Counted from the first letter of the stretch, positions 1 to 9,557 are shown. The stretch is 64,000 bases of DNA from Bacillota bacterium (GCA_023457255.1 JAEWMB010000039.1:62001-126000), one strand, 5' to 3'. Numbers and translations are program-made. Notes: generated by a model not told the origin, from the letters alone.

Positions 1-564
1 CTTGGTTGGTGCCGGAATCTTCGTTGGTGTTACCATTGGTGTTTTTGTCGGCGCCGGTGTTTGAGTCGGAGTTGGGATTCTTGTCGGTGCCGGGGTCTTG
101 GTCGGTACTATGTCAGGGTTCTTAGGTACATCCGTAGGTACTGCAGGAGTTTCTTTCTCTCCCTTATTATTGGAATCCTTAGAAGATTGGGCTTTATTGT
201 TCTCCCTGGCAGAATTGCTGTCCTGAGATTTATCTGCCTGTGAATTCATAGAGCCGTCTGCTTTAAAGTTATCATTCGCTGTAACTTCTCCGGATAATTT
301 TTCGTCTTCACTATTTTGCTGATTTTGTGAAAAAGATACGTTACTCTCGTCCGAAGAATTTTGAGTTAATTTATCGTTATCGGTTTCGTTCTGATTTTCA
401 GGTACATCGCTTACTTGTTGATTTGTTTCGTCCAAATTATTTATTATCTCTGTATCCTTTGGTCGTTGGGCATCCGAAATTTCCTTGCTAGTTTTTTTCG
501 CATTGCTGCATGCTGTCAAGAATATCAATGCTAACACAGAAATAAGAAGCAGTTTTTTACTCAT
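1..564 (-). CDS. Lipoprotein with Thr/Pro-rich tail, partial (runs off window start)
   Basis: I read this frame directly; it is open from the ATG at 564 to base 1 (188 codons, no stop). The N-terminus MSKKLLLISVLALIFLTACS is a lipoprotein signal with lipobox LTAC, so the mature protein should be anchored to the outer face of the membrane. It is followed by an Asp/Asn/Gln/Ser-rich disordered stretch of about 115 residues, then a linker of repeated P-T-x-T-P-A-P-T units that is still running at the window edge. GGAGGTTAAC lies just before the ATG. Such Thr/Pro linkers usually connect a lipid anchor to an extracellular domain (binding, hydrolase or sensor), which lies outside this window. No function can be assigned. 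Confidence 0.85.
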   Translation of the reverse strand, partial: MSKKLLLISVLALIFLTACSNAKKTSKEISDAQRPKDTEIINNLDETNQQVSDVPENQNETDNDKLTQNSSDESNVSFSQNQQNSEDEKLSGEVTANDNFKADGSMNSQADKSQDSNSARENNKAQSSKDSNNKGEKETPAVPTDVPKNPDIVPTKTPAPTRIPTPTQTPAPTKTPMVTPTKIPAPTK

Positions 565-841
565 GTTAACCTCCATGCGTTACTTAGTCTCTGCCGTTTC
601 TATGCAAATATCCTGTAACGTTTCTGTTCTCATCTTCATAGATCGCCTTTATTTTATCCAAATTTGTCGACAATAAGGATATGCTAAGTATATCGGAAAA
701 AATCTACATTTTCAAGGAATTCCAGTGTTTACCTAAGCCTAGTTCCACCTTTCTCCATAAAAAAAGAAAATAAAGTCTACTTTGCCCCTCCGGTTTACCA
801 CGAGTCCGTCAGTTAAGCAAGCCACTTTGACTGCACTATAA

Positions 842-2608
842 TTAATGCTCTCCCGCTAATTGTAACTCATATAACTTTTTATAAATTCCATTATTCCCTA
901 ATAGCTCCTGATGAGTTCCCATTTCTCTCAGCTCTCCCTTATGCATTACGATAATCTTATTGGCGTGCTGTATCGTAGACAGGCGGTGGGCAACCATAAT
1001 GGTTGTTCTTCCCCTCATTAATTTTTCTAATGCTTCTTGAATTAATTGTTCTGTTTCTGTGTCAATGTTTGCTGTTGCTTCATCCATAACTAAAATAGAC
1101 GGATTATAAGCAAGCGTTCTTGCAAAGGATAGTAACTGACGCTGCCCTGCGGAAAATGTTGTACCACGCTCCGTAACAGCCTCATAATAAGTATTGCTTA
1201 AGTTTTCAATAAAGTGATCCGCATTCACATATTTTGCCGCCTGAATCGCTTCTTCTTCCGTTATTGTGTCACTTTTTAAACGAATATTACTCATCACATC
1301 GCCGGTAAAGATAAATACATCCTGCTGTACCTGACCAATTGCCTTACGCAAATCTTCCTTTCTTAATTCCTTGATATCTATGCCATCTACAAGGATACGC
1401 CCTTTTTGAATGTCATAGTATCTTCCGATTAAGTTTAATATGGAGGACTTTCCAGCACCGGTTGCACCTACAAAGGCAATACTTTGTCCCGGTTCAATTA
1501 CGAAACTAACATCTTTAAGAATCCAGTTTTCTCCCTCGTAGGCGAACCAAACATGTTCAAACTCGATACGTCCTTTGATTCCCTCCGTCAAAACCGGATT
1601 CTCAGGATTCTTTACCGTAATCGGTTCATCCAGTAAAGTAAATATCTTCTCCGCAGAAGCCATGGCCGATTGCAGAGTACCAAACTGCTCTGCAAGTTCC
1701 TGTATCGGTTCAAAAAACGAAGAGATGTATTGAATAAACGTATATAAGGTACCTACGGTAACTGCACCCTTTAATACACTGTCACCGCCAACAGCCACAA
1801 TAATCACTAAGGCAATAATGGATAGGCTATACATTAAGGGACGAAAGATTGCAAATACCATCATTTCACGGTAATTTGCACGATATAGCCCTTTGCTTTT
1901 TTGACCAAACTCTGCATTTTTTTCTCTTTCTCTGGCAAATATCTGTATTAGCTTCATCCCGGATAAATGTTCTGACAGATAAGTATTGATTGCGGTTATT
2001 TTCGTCCTGGCAATACGATAGGTTAATCTGGAGGTTTTCTTAAATACCCAGGTTAAACCAACGATAAACGGTAACAAACTAAAGCCAAACAAAGCAATCC
2101 GTACATTCATCGAAAGCATTACAATTGCTAAGCCGATGATTTTTACTGTATTCTTCAAGAGCTTTACCAGGATATTGGCATACATTTCATGTAAAGCCTC
2201 AACGTCATTCGTTACTCTGGTAACAATCTTACCAACTGGTGTGATATCAAAAAAACGTAACGAAAGGCTGTGAATGTGTTCAAAGACTTCCTGGCGAATA
2301 TTATAGATGATATTTTGCCCGGTCAGCTGTAGTATCCATGTTTGTAAAAAGTTAAATGCAAAACTTAATAATAAAGCGCCACCATATAGAATGGCTGTTA
2401 ACTTGACTTCCTCTAGGGTTCCACCCGTAGTAAATAAATCGACCGCCCGGCCAATCAAGGCAGGACGTAATAATTCAAGTCCTGTTAATGCCAGCACCAG
2501 AATAAATGCCAGCACCATCATTGGAAGATATGGAATTGCATACTTCATTAAACGGAGAAACACACTTCCATGAATTGATTTTTCGTATTCTATTTCTTTT
2601 CGACTCAT
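842..2608 (-). CDS. ABC exporter, half-transporter with consensus ATP site (second subunit of a pair)
   Basis: This 588-residue half-transporter has an N-terminal six-helix exporter domain (about residues 20-310) and a C-terminal ATPase. The ATPase shows Walker A GATGAGKSS, signature FSAGQRQL (a variant of LSGGQ), Walker B ILVMDEATANID with the catalytic Glu, and switch His VAHRLSTI. It follows the other half-transporter gene at 40 bases and is preceded by a GAGGT ribosome site. The partner has Asp in place of the catalytic Glu, so the two should form an asymmetric heterodimer of the TM287/288, BmrCD or LmrCD kind, in the cytoplasmic membrane. The substrate (drug, lipid or peptide) cannot be read from sequence. 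Confidence 0.93.
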   Translation of the reverse strand: MSRKEIEYEKSIHGSVFLRLMKYAIPYLPMMVLAFILVLALTGLELLRPALIGRAVDLFTTGGTLEEVKLTAILYGGALLLSFAFNFLQTWILQLTGQNIIYNIRQEVFEHIHSLSLRFFDITPVGKIVTRVTNDVEALHEMYANILVKLLKNTVKIIGLAIVMLSMNVRIALFGFSLLPFIVGLTWVFKKTSRLTYRIARTKITAINTYLSEHLSGMKLIQIFAREREKNAEFGQKSKGLYRANYREMMVFAIFRPLMYSLSIIALVIIVAVGGDSVLKGAVTVGTLYTFIQYISSFFEPIQELAEQFGTLQSAMASAEKIFTLLDEPITVKNPENPVLTEGIKGRIEFEHVWFAYEGENWILKDVSFVIEPGQSIAFVGATGAGKSSILNLIGRYYDIQKGRILVDGIDIKELRKEDLRKAIGQVQQDVFIFTGDVMSNIRLKSDTITEEEAIQAAKYVNADHFIENLSNTYYEAVTERGTTFSAGQRQLLSFARTLAYNPSILVMDEATANIDTETEQLIQEALEKLMRGRTTIMVAHRLSTIQHANKIIVMHKGELREMGTHQELLGNNGIYKKLYELQLAGEH

Positions 2609-2648
2609 GTTCTACCTCATTTCTGCGCCGTACTTTACGCATTCCGTC

Positions 2649-4505
2649 TTATTCTTTCTCTAACTGTTTTTCCAACTGCTGTTTTTCATAGAGCTTCGCA
2701 TAAATCCCTTGCTTCTCCATCAATTCATCATGACTGCCATATTCAGCAACTTCTCCATCCTCAAGCACCAAAATGTTATCTGCATTTTGAATGGTTGAGA
2801 TTCGATGAGCAATAATAATCGTAGTTTTATCCTTACGATTTTCTTTCAGATTACAAAGTATTTGCTCTTCTGTATTCGTATCCACCGCAGAAAGTGCATC
2901 ATCTAAGATTAACACAGGGGCATTCTTCATCAAAGCTCTTGCTATGGAACTACGCTGCTTTTGTCCACCGGAAACAGTTACACCTCTTTCACCTACCATA
3001 GTAGAGTACTGCCTTGGGAAATCCATGATATTATCATGAATACATGCTGTTTTTGCAGCCTCCTGTACCATATCCAAGTCCTGATAAATACCATCTGCCG
3101 CACTCTCAGTCTTCATAAAATCACTTTCTAGGTATGCCTCCATTCGTTCCTTTTTTGAAGGGAATAAGCTAATTTTCTCCTCCTCTTCTTTTATGTCACA
3201 TAGTTTACGTACACCAAACGCAATATTGGTTTGGATTGTATCGGAAAATAGGAAATTATCTTGAGGTACATAAGCAATCTGCTCTCTTAATACATGAAGC
3301 GGAATCCTGCGAAGACCATTTCCATCAAAAGTTATCATCCCATCTTCTACATCATATAAGCGAAGCAATAGATTTGCTATTGTAGTCTTACCGCTGCCGG
3401 TGCGGCCAAGTATCGCAAGAGTATTCCCCCTCGGAATCTTCACAGAAATATTTTTAAGAACAGGAGAAATTCCTTCTTTATATGAGAAGGTTAAACCATT
3501 GATGGCTATCTCACCAGACAATTCCGTAATTTCCTTGTCACATTCCGGTCCATCTACAATCTCTGGCTGTTCCATGAAAATTGTACGTACACGTTTTATT
3601 GATGCAAATCCTTGAGAAAGCATGTTTATGCTTTCCCCCGCTGCTATCATAGGCCATACCAGCATACCGATGTAAGAGTTAAATGCAACAAATTTACCAG
3701 GAGTAATCACCCCGTCAAGTACAAGTTTACCGCCATACAGCAGTGTGATAACACTGGAAATACCAATCAATAAATCAAGTAATGGTAATACTGTTGCTTG
3801 AAGCTTAACAACCTGAAGATTTGCTTTCTTATTATTTAAATTTGTTCCTGAAAAAGATTCTATTTCTTTTTCTTCTTGAACAAAAGCTTTTACTACTCTA
3901 ACACCAGAAATGCTTTCCTGTACCTCATCTGTCATCTTTGAAAAAGCTTCCTGCTTCTTCGTAAATCTCTTTTCTACCTTGCCGCCAAAATAAATGCCGC
4001 CAATCATAATAAAAATCATTGGAATACAGGCGAGTAAGGTTAATCGAAGGTCAACATAACATATCATCTTTACCACTACCATGATTGTCATAATAATTGC
4101 GTCAAATGTGGTGACCACTGCCGGTCCAAGTGCCATTCGAATGGCTGATAGGTCACTGGTAAAGTGAGCCATAAAGTCTCCGGTCTTATTTTCATTAAAG
4201 TAACGGGTAGAAAGTGTGGTAAGGTGTTCAAACATATCATTTCTAAGAGCATACTCTATTTTTCTGGCTCCGCCAAAGATAAAAATACGCCATAAAAAAC
4301 GCCCGAGGGCCATTAGGCCTCCGACCGCCAGAATCAATCCAATCATAGGTAGAATACCTTGAAAATCCATCGTTTTGTATTTCAAACCATCAGTGATTCT
4401 ACCGGTATACTCTGGAATTAGCAGACCCAACAGGTCGACTGCAAATAAGGTTATAATTCCGAGGAGATAACTCCATTTATATCTCTTGATGTACTTTCCT
4501 ATCAT
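2649..4505 (-). CDS. ABC exporter, half-transporter with degenerate ATP site (first subunit of a pair)
   Basis: I start this 618-residue protein at the ATG preceded by GGAGGTAGAT; a longer frame upstream lacks a ribosome site. It has a six-helix exporter domain, then an ATPase with Walker A GRTGSGKTT, signature VSGGQKQR, and Walker B VLILDDALSAVD. The residue after the Walker B Asp is Asp, not Glu, which marks the degenerate subunit in heterodimeric exporters. An insertion of about 40 charged residues sits in the helical part of the ATPase, between the Q-loop region (AFGVRKLCD) and the IHDNIMDFP segment. It is co-transcribed with the consensus-site partner 40 bases downstream. Confidence 0.93.
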   Translation of the reverse strand: MIGKYIKRYKWSYLLGIITLFAVDLLGLLIPEYTGRITDGLKYKTMDFQGILPMIGLILAVGGLMALGRFLWRIFIFGGARKIEYALRNDMFEHLTTLSTRYFNENKTGDFMAHFTSDLSAIRMALGPAVVTTFDAIIMTIMVVVKMICYVDLRLTLLACIPMIFIMIGGIYFGGKVEKRFTKKQEAFSKMTDEVQESISGVRVVKAFVQEEKEIESFSGTNLNNKKANLQVVKLQATVLPLLDLLIGISSVITLLYGGKLVLDGVITPGKFVAFNSYIGMLVWPMIAAGESINMLSQGFASIKRVRTIFMEQPEIVDGPECDKEITELSGEIAINGLTFSYKEGISPVLKNISVKIPRGNTLAILGRTGSGKTTIANLLLRLYDVEDGMITFDGNGLRRIPLHVLREQIAYVPQDNFLFSDTIQTNIAFGVRKLCDIKEEEEKISLFPSKKERMEAYLESDFMKTESAADGIYQDLDMVQEAAKTACIHDNIMDFPRQYSTMVGERGVTVSGGQKQRSSIARALMKNAPVLILDDALSAVDTNTEEQILCNLKENRKDKTTIIIAHRISTIQNADNILVLEDGEVAEYGSHDELMEKQGIYAKLYEKQQLEKQLEKE

Positions 4506-5066
4506 ATCTACCTCCATCCGGCGCTCTAGCACCTTCTAATTACAGCAGCACTTTGTTATTTATTTCATGAACAGAGTAAGAATTTCTTCTGCGTGAAGAT
4601 TCTTTTCTTTACACTATACTCCTTGTCCCTTTTTTACAAAGTGTATTTCAATCATACACCAGACCTTGATTAGATTCAAACCTTTTTTTAATTACTTTAC
4701 CGATTCGAGGGATTTGGCCAGACTCAGTAACTATAAACAAAACAATCTGTACGTTACTTAGCCTGCATTTCTTACTGCATTTGATAAGTTCTTAGTAAAC
4801 GTGAGACTTATATGAAAGCCATAAGATATTGTAAAATCTTAGAAATGGATAGCAATTCTATTCTATACTCAAAAAATAAAGGAAGAGGCGTAATTTCTCC
4901 TCTTCCCTTGCTTTTATTTGCTGCATTAGATTATAGCCGACCCCTCCTTCTTTCTCTCACCAATTAGGAGCAACAATAAATTCTCACATAAAAATCAAAG
5001 ATGAAATAACCCAGGAAGGATAGCAATTCTGTACCATACTCTTGTAAACTTATCCTTGTAAGATTA
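4506..5066. other. Intergenic region with a short direct repeat
   Basis: No gene was found here. It holds one terminator (annotated separately) and an imperfect direct repeat: GGATAGCAATTCT followed within ten bases by ATACTC occurs at about 4846-4870 and again at about 5020-5041. The repeat may be a remnant of a local duplication. I could not link it to a known element. Confidence 0.4.
4871..4906 (-). terminator. Intrinsic terminator at the end of the zinc operon
   Basis: An 8-bp perfect stem GGAAGAGG/CCTCTTCC encloses a 10-base loop. On the minus strand it is followed by TTTATTTTTT. It lies about 160 bases past the stop of the lipoprotein gene that closes the zinc operon. Confidence 0.75.
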
Positions 5067-5732
5067 TCAATAATAAAATGAATCCGTCGCTAAGTAATAA
5101 TAAGTCTGACCTAATTCCTCGTACGAATCAAATCTGCCCACTAACTCAATTTCTGTTTCATCTTTCGGATATTCCTCCGGATACTTATGGGAATTATCCT
5201 CCCAAATAAACTCTAAGCCGCTGGAGCAGCAAGCAGTTGCATCATTGATAATTACGTAATGATAATATTTATCCGTATCTTCCCAATAAGAAGCATAATA
5301 TGGGCCGCAAATTTTGATCGTTTTCCCGAGATAATCCTCAGGATTTATCATGATATTATATACCTCAGAATAAATCATAATGCTGCTCATCTGAGTCAGG
5401 TCTATATCCACACTGCCTTCTTCCTTATCCGCATCGGATGCAGGCTTAGGAAATGCTTCAAACTCTTCTTTTGAGAGGTTCTCACTATTAAGATCTTCCA
5501 TACCCGCTATATCAATCTCATAATAGTTATCCTCCGGGGCTTGTGCTCCTTCCTCAGCCTGTTGATACCCTTCTTTCCGGTTCTCTTCTTTCTCCGAATA
5601 GTTATTATTCTGAACTTCTTCATTCTCTATATTTTTATCTAATACATCATAGACTTTAGAATTTCTGTTTCCACATCCGTTAAAAGTGAAGCACAGCAAA
5701 GCTGCCATAGCGATAACCAACTTTTTTTTCAT
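5067..5732 (-). CDS. Zinc-operon lipoprotein of unknown function
   Basis: This is a 221-residue protein with a lipoprotein signal (MKKKLVIAMAALLCFTFNGC, lipobox FNGC) preceded by AGGGGGTTGA. Residues about 25-110 are acidic and low in complexity. The last ~110 residues form a compact domain (GKTIKICGPYYASYW, then NDATACCSSGLEFIW, then ETEIELVGRFDSYEELG) that reads like a small beta-barrel or OB-type fold with a conserved Cys-Cys pair. It is the last gene of the zinc-uptake operon, 78 bases after the permease. A surface-attached metal-binding or sensing role is therefore plausible, but that is inference from position only. Confidence 0.8.
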   Translation of the reverse strand: MKKKLVIAMAALLCFTFNGCGNRNSKVYDVLDKNIENEEVQNNNYSEKEENRKEGYQQAEEGAQAPEDNYYEIDIAGMEDLNSENLSKEEFEAFPKPASDADKEEGSVDIDLTQMSSIMIYSEVYNIMINPEDYLGKTIKICGPYYASYWEDTDKYYHYVIINDATACCSSGLEFIWEDNSHKYPEEYPKDETEIELVGRFDSYEELGQTYYYLATDSFYY

Positions 5733-5810
5733 TCAACCCCCTGTCTGCACGCATAGAAATCAAGATGCCAAAAACTTTCCTTTATTTCTCAACTTCCTTA
5801 CACAGTGCTA

Positions 5811-6656
5811 TTATCCTTTCACAATATGAAATACTCGTGATGCAATCTCGATACACACAAAAACTATAATATTGGCTGCTACAATTGTCGAACCTACCGG
5901 TGTTCCAAAGAGAATTGAAGTAAGTATCCCAAGCGTTGCACAGATTACTGCAATGATTGCAGCACTTAGGATGACAGTATGAAAACTTTTAAATACCTTC
6001 ATCGATGAAGCTGCAGGGAAAATAATCAATGCTGAAATAAGTAATGCACCAACAAGATTCATGGCAAGAACAATAACAATGGCTGTTATAATTGCTAACA
6101 TTAAGTTATAGATACCAGTTCTTACTCCTGTCGCTTTAGAAAAATTTTCATCAAATGTAATCACAAAAATTTTGTTGTAAAATATTATAAATACAAATAA
6201 TACAACAACCGAAAGTGCAATCGATAAAATAACATCCGTTTTTGATAACGTCAGAATAGAAGTCGAACCAAACAAGGTGCTGCAAACATCTCCTGACAGA
6301 TTGGTTGAAGTCGAGAAGATATTTAAGAGAAGATATCCTATTGCAAGTGCTCCTACCGACAACATGGCTATCGACGCATCGCCCTTAATTCTCTTATTTT
6401 CTCCGTTTCGTATTAATAAGACTGCACAAATTACTGTGATTGGCAAAGTGATGTAAACATTCGTTGTAATATGAAATATCGCAGCAATTGCAGTCGCTCC
6501 AAATGCAACATGAGACAGTCCGTCTCCAATCATAGAATATCTCTTTAATACCAGCGGAACCCCCAATAAGGAAGTGCAAAGTGATATTAAAACTCCAACC
6601 AAAAGCGCATATCTCACAAAGGAGAATTCAAAATAGTATACTAGTGTTTCCATCAT
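5811..6656 (-). CDS. znuB: Zinc/manganese ABC importer permease (ZnuB/TroC-like)
   Basis: This 281-residue, highly hydrophobic protein has about eight membrane helices and is typical of the ABC-3 permease family that imports Zn, Mn or Fe. Family-like features are the segment RYSMIGDGLSHVAFGATAIA near residues 39-58 and the Gly-rich C-terminal half GTPVGSTIVAANIIVF. Its start overlaps the ATPase stop by four bases, so it is translationally coupled. It forms the membrane channel for the metal delivered by ZnuA. The Fur-type operator and His-rich ZnuA favour zinc over manganese. Confidence 0.92.
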   Translation of the reverse strand: MMETLVYYFEFSFVRYALLVGVLISLCTSLLGVPLVLKRYSMIGDGLSHVAFGATAIAAIFHITTNVYITLPITVICAVLLIRNGENKRIKGDASIAMLSVGALAIGYLLLNIFSTSTNLSGDVCSTLFGSTSILTLSKTDVILSIALSVVVLFVFIIFYNKIFVITFDENFSKATGVRTGIYNLMLAIITAIVIVLAMNLVGALLISALIIFPAASSMKVFKSFHTVILSAAIIAVICATLGILTSILFGTPVGSTIVAANIIVFVCIEIASRVFHIVKG

Positions 6657-7366
6657 AGCAAGATACCCGCCTTTCCAGTATAGCTCCTTCCAATCTCTGA
6701 TTTTAAATACTCTGCCTTGTTTCCATAAAATAAAGGGGTATTTCCAATATGAAGAATATGTGTTGCATACTTTATGGCTGTACTAATATCATGAGATACC
6801 ATTAAGATTGTCACACGGTTTTCTTTGTTTAGTTTCTCAATTAAATCATACATATCCTTTGCAGCATTGGGGTCAAGCCCTGTTACCGGTTCATCCAGCA
6901 GCAATAATTTTTTACTGGCACATAACGCTCGCGCTAACAATACTCTTTGCTTTTGTCCCCCCGATAACTCTCTAAAACATTTGTTTGCCAAATTCTCAAT
7001 AGTCAGCAACTCCATATTACGCCAAGCTTTACTTTTCTCATATTTATTATAAAACGGTCTTAACCCACAGCCATTAAGGCACCCCGATATCACGACTTCT
7101 TTCACTAATGCCGGAAAGTCCTTCTGTATCTCTGTTTGCTGCGGAAGATATCCTATTTCATTTGCTCTTATTCCATCTCCATAGGTTATTGTTCCGGTGG
7201 CTACTGTCTTAAGCCCAAGAATTGTCTTAATCAGTGTTGATTTACCAGAACCATTTTCCCCAACAATACAAAGATATTCTCCTTCCCTTACATGAAAATT
7301 AAGATTCGACACAACGACCTTCTCATCATAAGCCAGGACTGCATCACTGCACGAAATGAATGCCAT
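6653..7366 (-). CDS. znuC: Zinc ABC importer ATP-binding protein
   Basis: This is a 237-residue ABC ATPase of the metal-importer type, with Walker A GENGSGKST, Q-loop YLPQQTE, signature LSGGQKQRVLLARAL, Walker B LLLLDEPVTGLD and switch His SHDIS. Length and motifs fit ZnuC/TroB/AdcC proteins. It starts one base after the ZnuA stop and overlaps the permease start. It powers metal uptake through the neighbouring permease on the cytoplasmic face. Confidence 0.93.
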   Translation of the reverse strand: MAFISCSDAVLAYDEKVVVSNLNFHVREGEYLCIVGENGSGKSTLIKTILGLKTVATGTITYGDGIRANEIGYLPQQTEIQKDFPALVKEVVISGCLNGCGLRPFYNKYEKSKAWRNMELLTIENLANKCFRELSGGQKQRVLLARALCASKKLLLLDEPVTGLDPNAAKDMYDLIEKLNKENRVTILMVSHDISTAIKYATHILHIGNTPLFYGNKAEYLKSEIGRSYTGKAGILL

Positions 7367-7367
7367 A

Positions 7368-8423
7368 TTACTCTAGAGCCTCCTTTAACACTTGAAGGTT
7401 CTCCGACATAATGCTTAGATAAGAAACCCCGGATGCTATATCGTCCATAGAAACAGACTGCATTGAATTTAAAGTTTTTACAGAAACATTCTCCTGTTTT
7501 GAGTTTTCAACCACAGTCTTTGCAATGGAACCATCGGAGCCATCAATTATTAGTACAACAGGCAGGTTTAATTCCTCTACCTTTTTTGCCAAAAATGCTA
7601 TGGTCTTAAAACTAGCCTCCGTTTCAGCCGAGCAGCCGACAAAAGCAGCATAATAGCGAAGATTGTAATCATCTACAAGATAGCGAAAAGGAAATCTATC
7701 TGCCACCAAAATTGTATCTCTTTTCACGTTTTTCGTAAAATTATAAAATTGTTCATCGAGTTCCTTTAATTCTTGAATATAAGATGCTGCATTATTTTTG
7801 TAGTACTCGGAATTAACCGGATCTATGCCGCCTAATTCTTTACCGATTTCATCTACGATTACTTCAGCGTTTTTTAATGAAAGCCATACATGCTCATCGT
7901 ATGCATATTCCTCCTCGTGCCCTTCTCTCTCATGGTCTTCCTCCTCATGGTCATTATCAAGCTCTTCCTCTTTATGGTCTTCTCCCTCATGCTCTTCCTC
8001 CTCATGATGATGTTCTGCTTCCATGCCTTCCACAATTTCTTCTTCTTTTGCGTCTACTGCGTTGAGAAGTGCAAGCGCATGAAAATCAGAGGAGTCTACT
8101 TGTTTTACCACTTCTTTCGCCCATTCTTCTGACTCACCGCCTATATAAAGAAATAAATTGCTTGAGCGGATTTTTACCATGTCCTCCGCAGACGCCTGAT
8201 AATTATGAATATCTATGCCATTCTTTAACAGATACGTTACTTCTATCCCTGCCGGATTATCTCCAATCACTTGCTTTACAAAGTCATACTGCGGAAAACT
8301 TGTACAAACAATACTTAATGTCCCACCGGCTTCTTTTTTCTTTATTAAATTGCATGCAGATAAGGATACCACTGACAAGATACAAATGAGCAGCAGGTAC
8401 CAAGCTTTATTCCATTTTTTCAT
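7368..8423 (-). CDS. znuA: Zinc-binding lipoprotein with His/Glu-rich loop
   Basis: This 351-residue solute-binding protein of cluster A-I has lipobox LSAC at Cys24 and a GGAGG site before the ATG. It carries an unusually long loop (about residues 135-172) of His, Glu and Asp (for example EAEHHHEEEEHEGEDHKEEE), followed by DEHVWLS, where His is a conserved zinc ligand. Other family features are VTYLLKNGIDIHNYQ with its ligand His, and LVADRFPFRYLV. His-rich loops of this kind are characteristic of zinc rather than manganese binders. It captures zinc outside the membrane for the neighbouring permease and ATPase. Confidence 0.93.
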   Translation of the reverse strand: MKKWNKAWYLLLICILSVVSLSACNLIKKKEAGGTLSIVCTSFPQYDFVKQVIGDNPAGIEVTYLLKNGIDIHNYQASAEDMVKIRSSNLFLYIGGESEEWAKEVVKQVDSSDFHALALLNAVDAKEEEIVEGMEAEHHHEEEEHEGEDHKEEELDNDHEEEDHEREGHEEEYAYDEHVWLSLKNAEVIVDEIGKELGGIDPVNSEYYKNNAASYIQELKELDEQFYNFTKNVKRDTILVADRFPFRYLVDDYNLRYYAAFVGCSAETEASFKTIAFLAKKVEELNLPVVLIIDGSDGSIAKTVVENSKQENVSVKTLNSMQSVSMDDIASGVSYLSIMSENLQVLKEALE

Positions 8424-8479
8424 TCAAAATGCCTCCAATTAAATCATACTTTCCTATTTTGATGGAATCAGGATAGGAT

Positions 8480-8785
8480 TCAATTGTCCATCCGCACTTT
8501 ATCAATTATGAGGGTTCGCCCAAGAATCAGGCAAGAAAAAGCAGCATTTATTATCTTAAAAAATACTACCGGAGAAAGTAAAAGCGCAGCGGCAGAAATG
8601 GCAGCGCTTAGTTGTTTTATGATATGGTCAACGATTTGTAATTCCTGACAAACGGAGCAATCCACACCAGGACAATAATGATACGTGTGGTTTGCATTAA
8701 AAATCATGAAATATAACATTACAAATAAAACACAGAAAGCAAGCAGGGCTGCAACATATTTAGTATGTTTGGAATTGTTTTTCAT
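8480..8785 (-). CDS. Small membrane protein with His/Cys motif in the zinc operon
   Basis: This 101-residue protein has an N-terminal membrane helix (residues about 10-30), then an external loop NHTYHYCPGVDCSVCQEL with three Cys and two His, and a second hydrophobic segment (about residues 60-85). AGGAGGGCGAAA precedes the start. It sits between the Fur-family regulator and ZnuA in the same direction. The Cys/His loop could bind zinc at the outer membrane face. The function is unknown; small proteins of this type sit next to zinc transporters in other clostridia, as far as I recall. Confidence 0.8.
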   Translation of the reverse strand: MKNNSKHTKYVAALLAFCVLFVMLYFMIFNANHTYHYCPGVDCSVCQELQIVDHIIKQLSAAISAAALLLSPVVFFKIINAAFSCLILGRTLIIDKVRMDN

Positions 8786-8915
8786 TTTCGCCCTCCTATT
8801 CTTGCTCTTATACTGATATCACATTATAACTATAATATTGCTGTGAATGAAATCATCCCCAGGAATACGCGAATCTTTTACAAGTTTTAAGCCTATCTCT
8901 CTTATTTCTCCGCAA

Positions 8916-9317
8916 CTAACCAATCAAACAAGATCCACATCTTCCATAAAACATTGTTTTTACAGGATTAATTTGAATATGATGCTCCTCTTTTAAATGC
9001 ACATATAAACTTAAGAGTTCCGAACATTGTATGGGAATAAGGTTTCCGCATTCTTCACATTTGATATAAAAGACCTTCTTATCAGAACGGTATTTATAGC
9101 AAGTTCCGTTATAACCCTCAATATTAATTGCAACAATTTCTTTTTCCGCTTCCAGTTTCTCTAAATTGCGATAGATTGTAGTCAATCCAACCTTTTGACC
9201 TTTTTTCAGAAGCTCCTCATAAAGCTTTTGAATCGTCATGTATTCCTCTGAATTTTCCTTAATACACTCCAAGATACTTTCTTTTTGCTTCGTATTATAC
9301 TTTTTACCTGTATTCAT
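8916..9317 (-). CDS. Fur-family metal-responsive repressor (Zur-like)
   Basis: This is a 133-residue Fur-family protein. Residues 1-75 form the winged helix (LTTIYRNLEKLEAEKEIVAI is the DNA-reading region) and the C-terminal half dimerises. It holds the structural zinc site CEECGN and CGSC (two CxxC pairs). The usual sensory HHH-type motif is reduced to HLKEEHHIQ. First position in a zinc-uptake operon makes Zur the best guess over Fur or PerR. An AGGTGG site lies before the ATG. The operator at 9515-9529 suggests it represses its own operon when zinc is plentiful. Confidence 0.9.
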   Translation of the reverse strand: MNTGKKYNTKQKESILECIKENSEEYMTIQKLYEELLKKGQKVGLTTIYRNLEKLEAEKEIVAINIEGYNGTCYKYRSDKKVFYIKCEECGNLIPIQCSELLSLYVHLKEEHHIQINPVKTMFYGRCGSCLIG

Positions 9318-9514
9318 AATTTCACCACCTGCTTTTTAACATTACTATAATTACATGACATCCTCAACTGCCTCTAGGAGGATACCACATGCCCGCTTTG
9401 GCAAATTCCAAACAATACTTAAAACTGCGCTTCGTTCAATCTTTATCCGCAGCCACCCAAATTTTATCACTTTTTAATTACTAATTAGATGGATAGGATA
9501 GAGTATCCATAATT

Positions 9515-9557
9515 TGAAAATGATTTTCATTTTACTTCTAAATAATACATTTGTCAA
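9515..9557 (-). promoter_or_regulatory. Sigma-A promoter with overlapping Fur-type operator for the zinc operon
   Basis: On the minus strand TTGACA (9552-9557) is followed by a 17-base spacer and TAAAAT (9529-9534). The perfect 7-1-7 palindrome TGAAAAT-n-ATTTTCA (9515-9529) overlaps the -10 element. The 7-1-7 form matches the Fur/Zur/PerR operator class, and a repressor bound there would block RNA polymerase. The first downstream gene is the Fur-family regulator, so autoregulation is expected. Confidence 0.8.

Noticed and set aside
9318..9514. Riboswitch in the zinc-operon leader
   Set aside because: The leader is about 200 bases, but I found no convincing stem set or known consensus in it.
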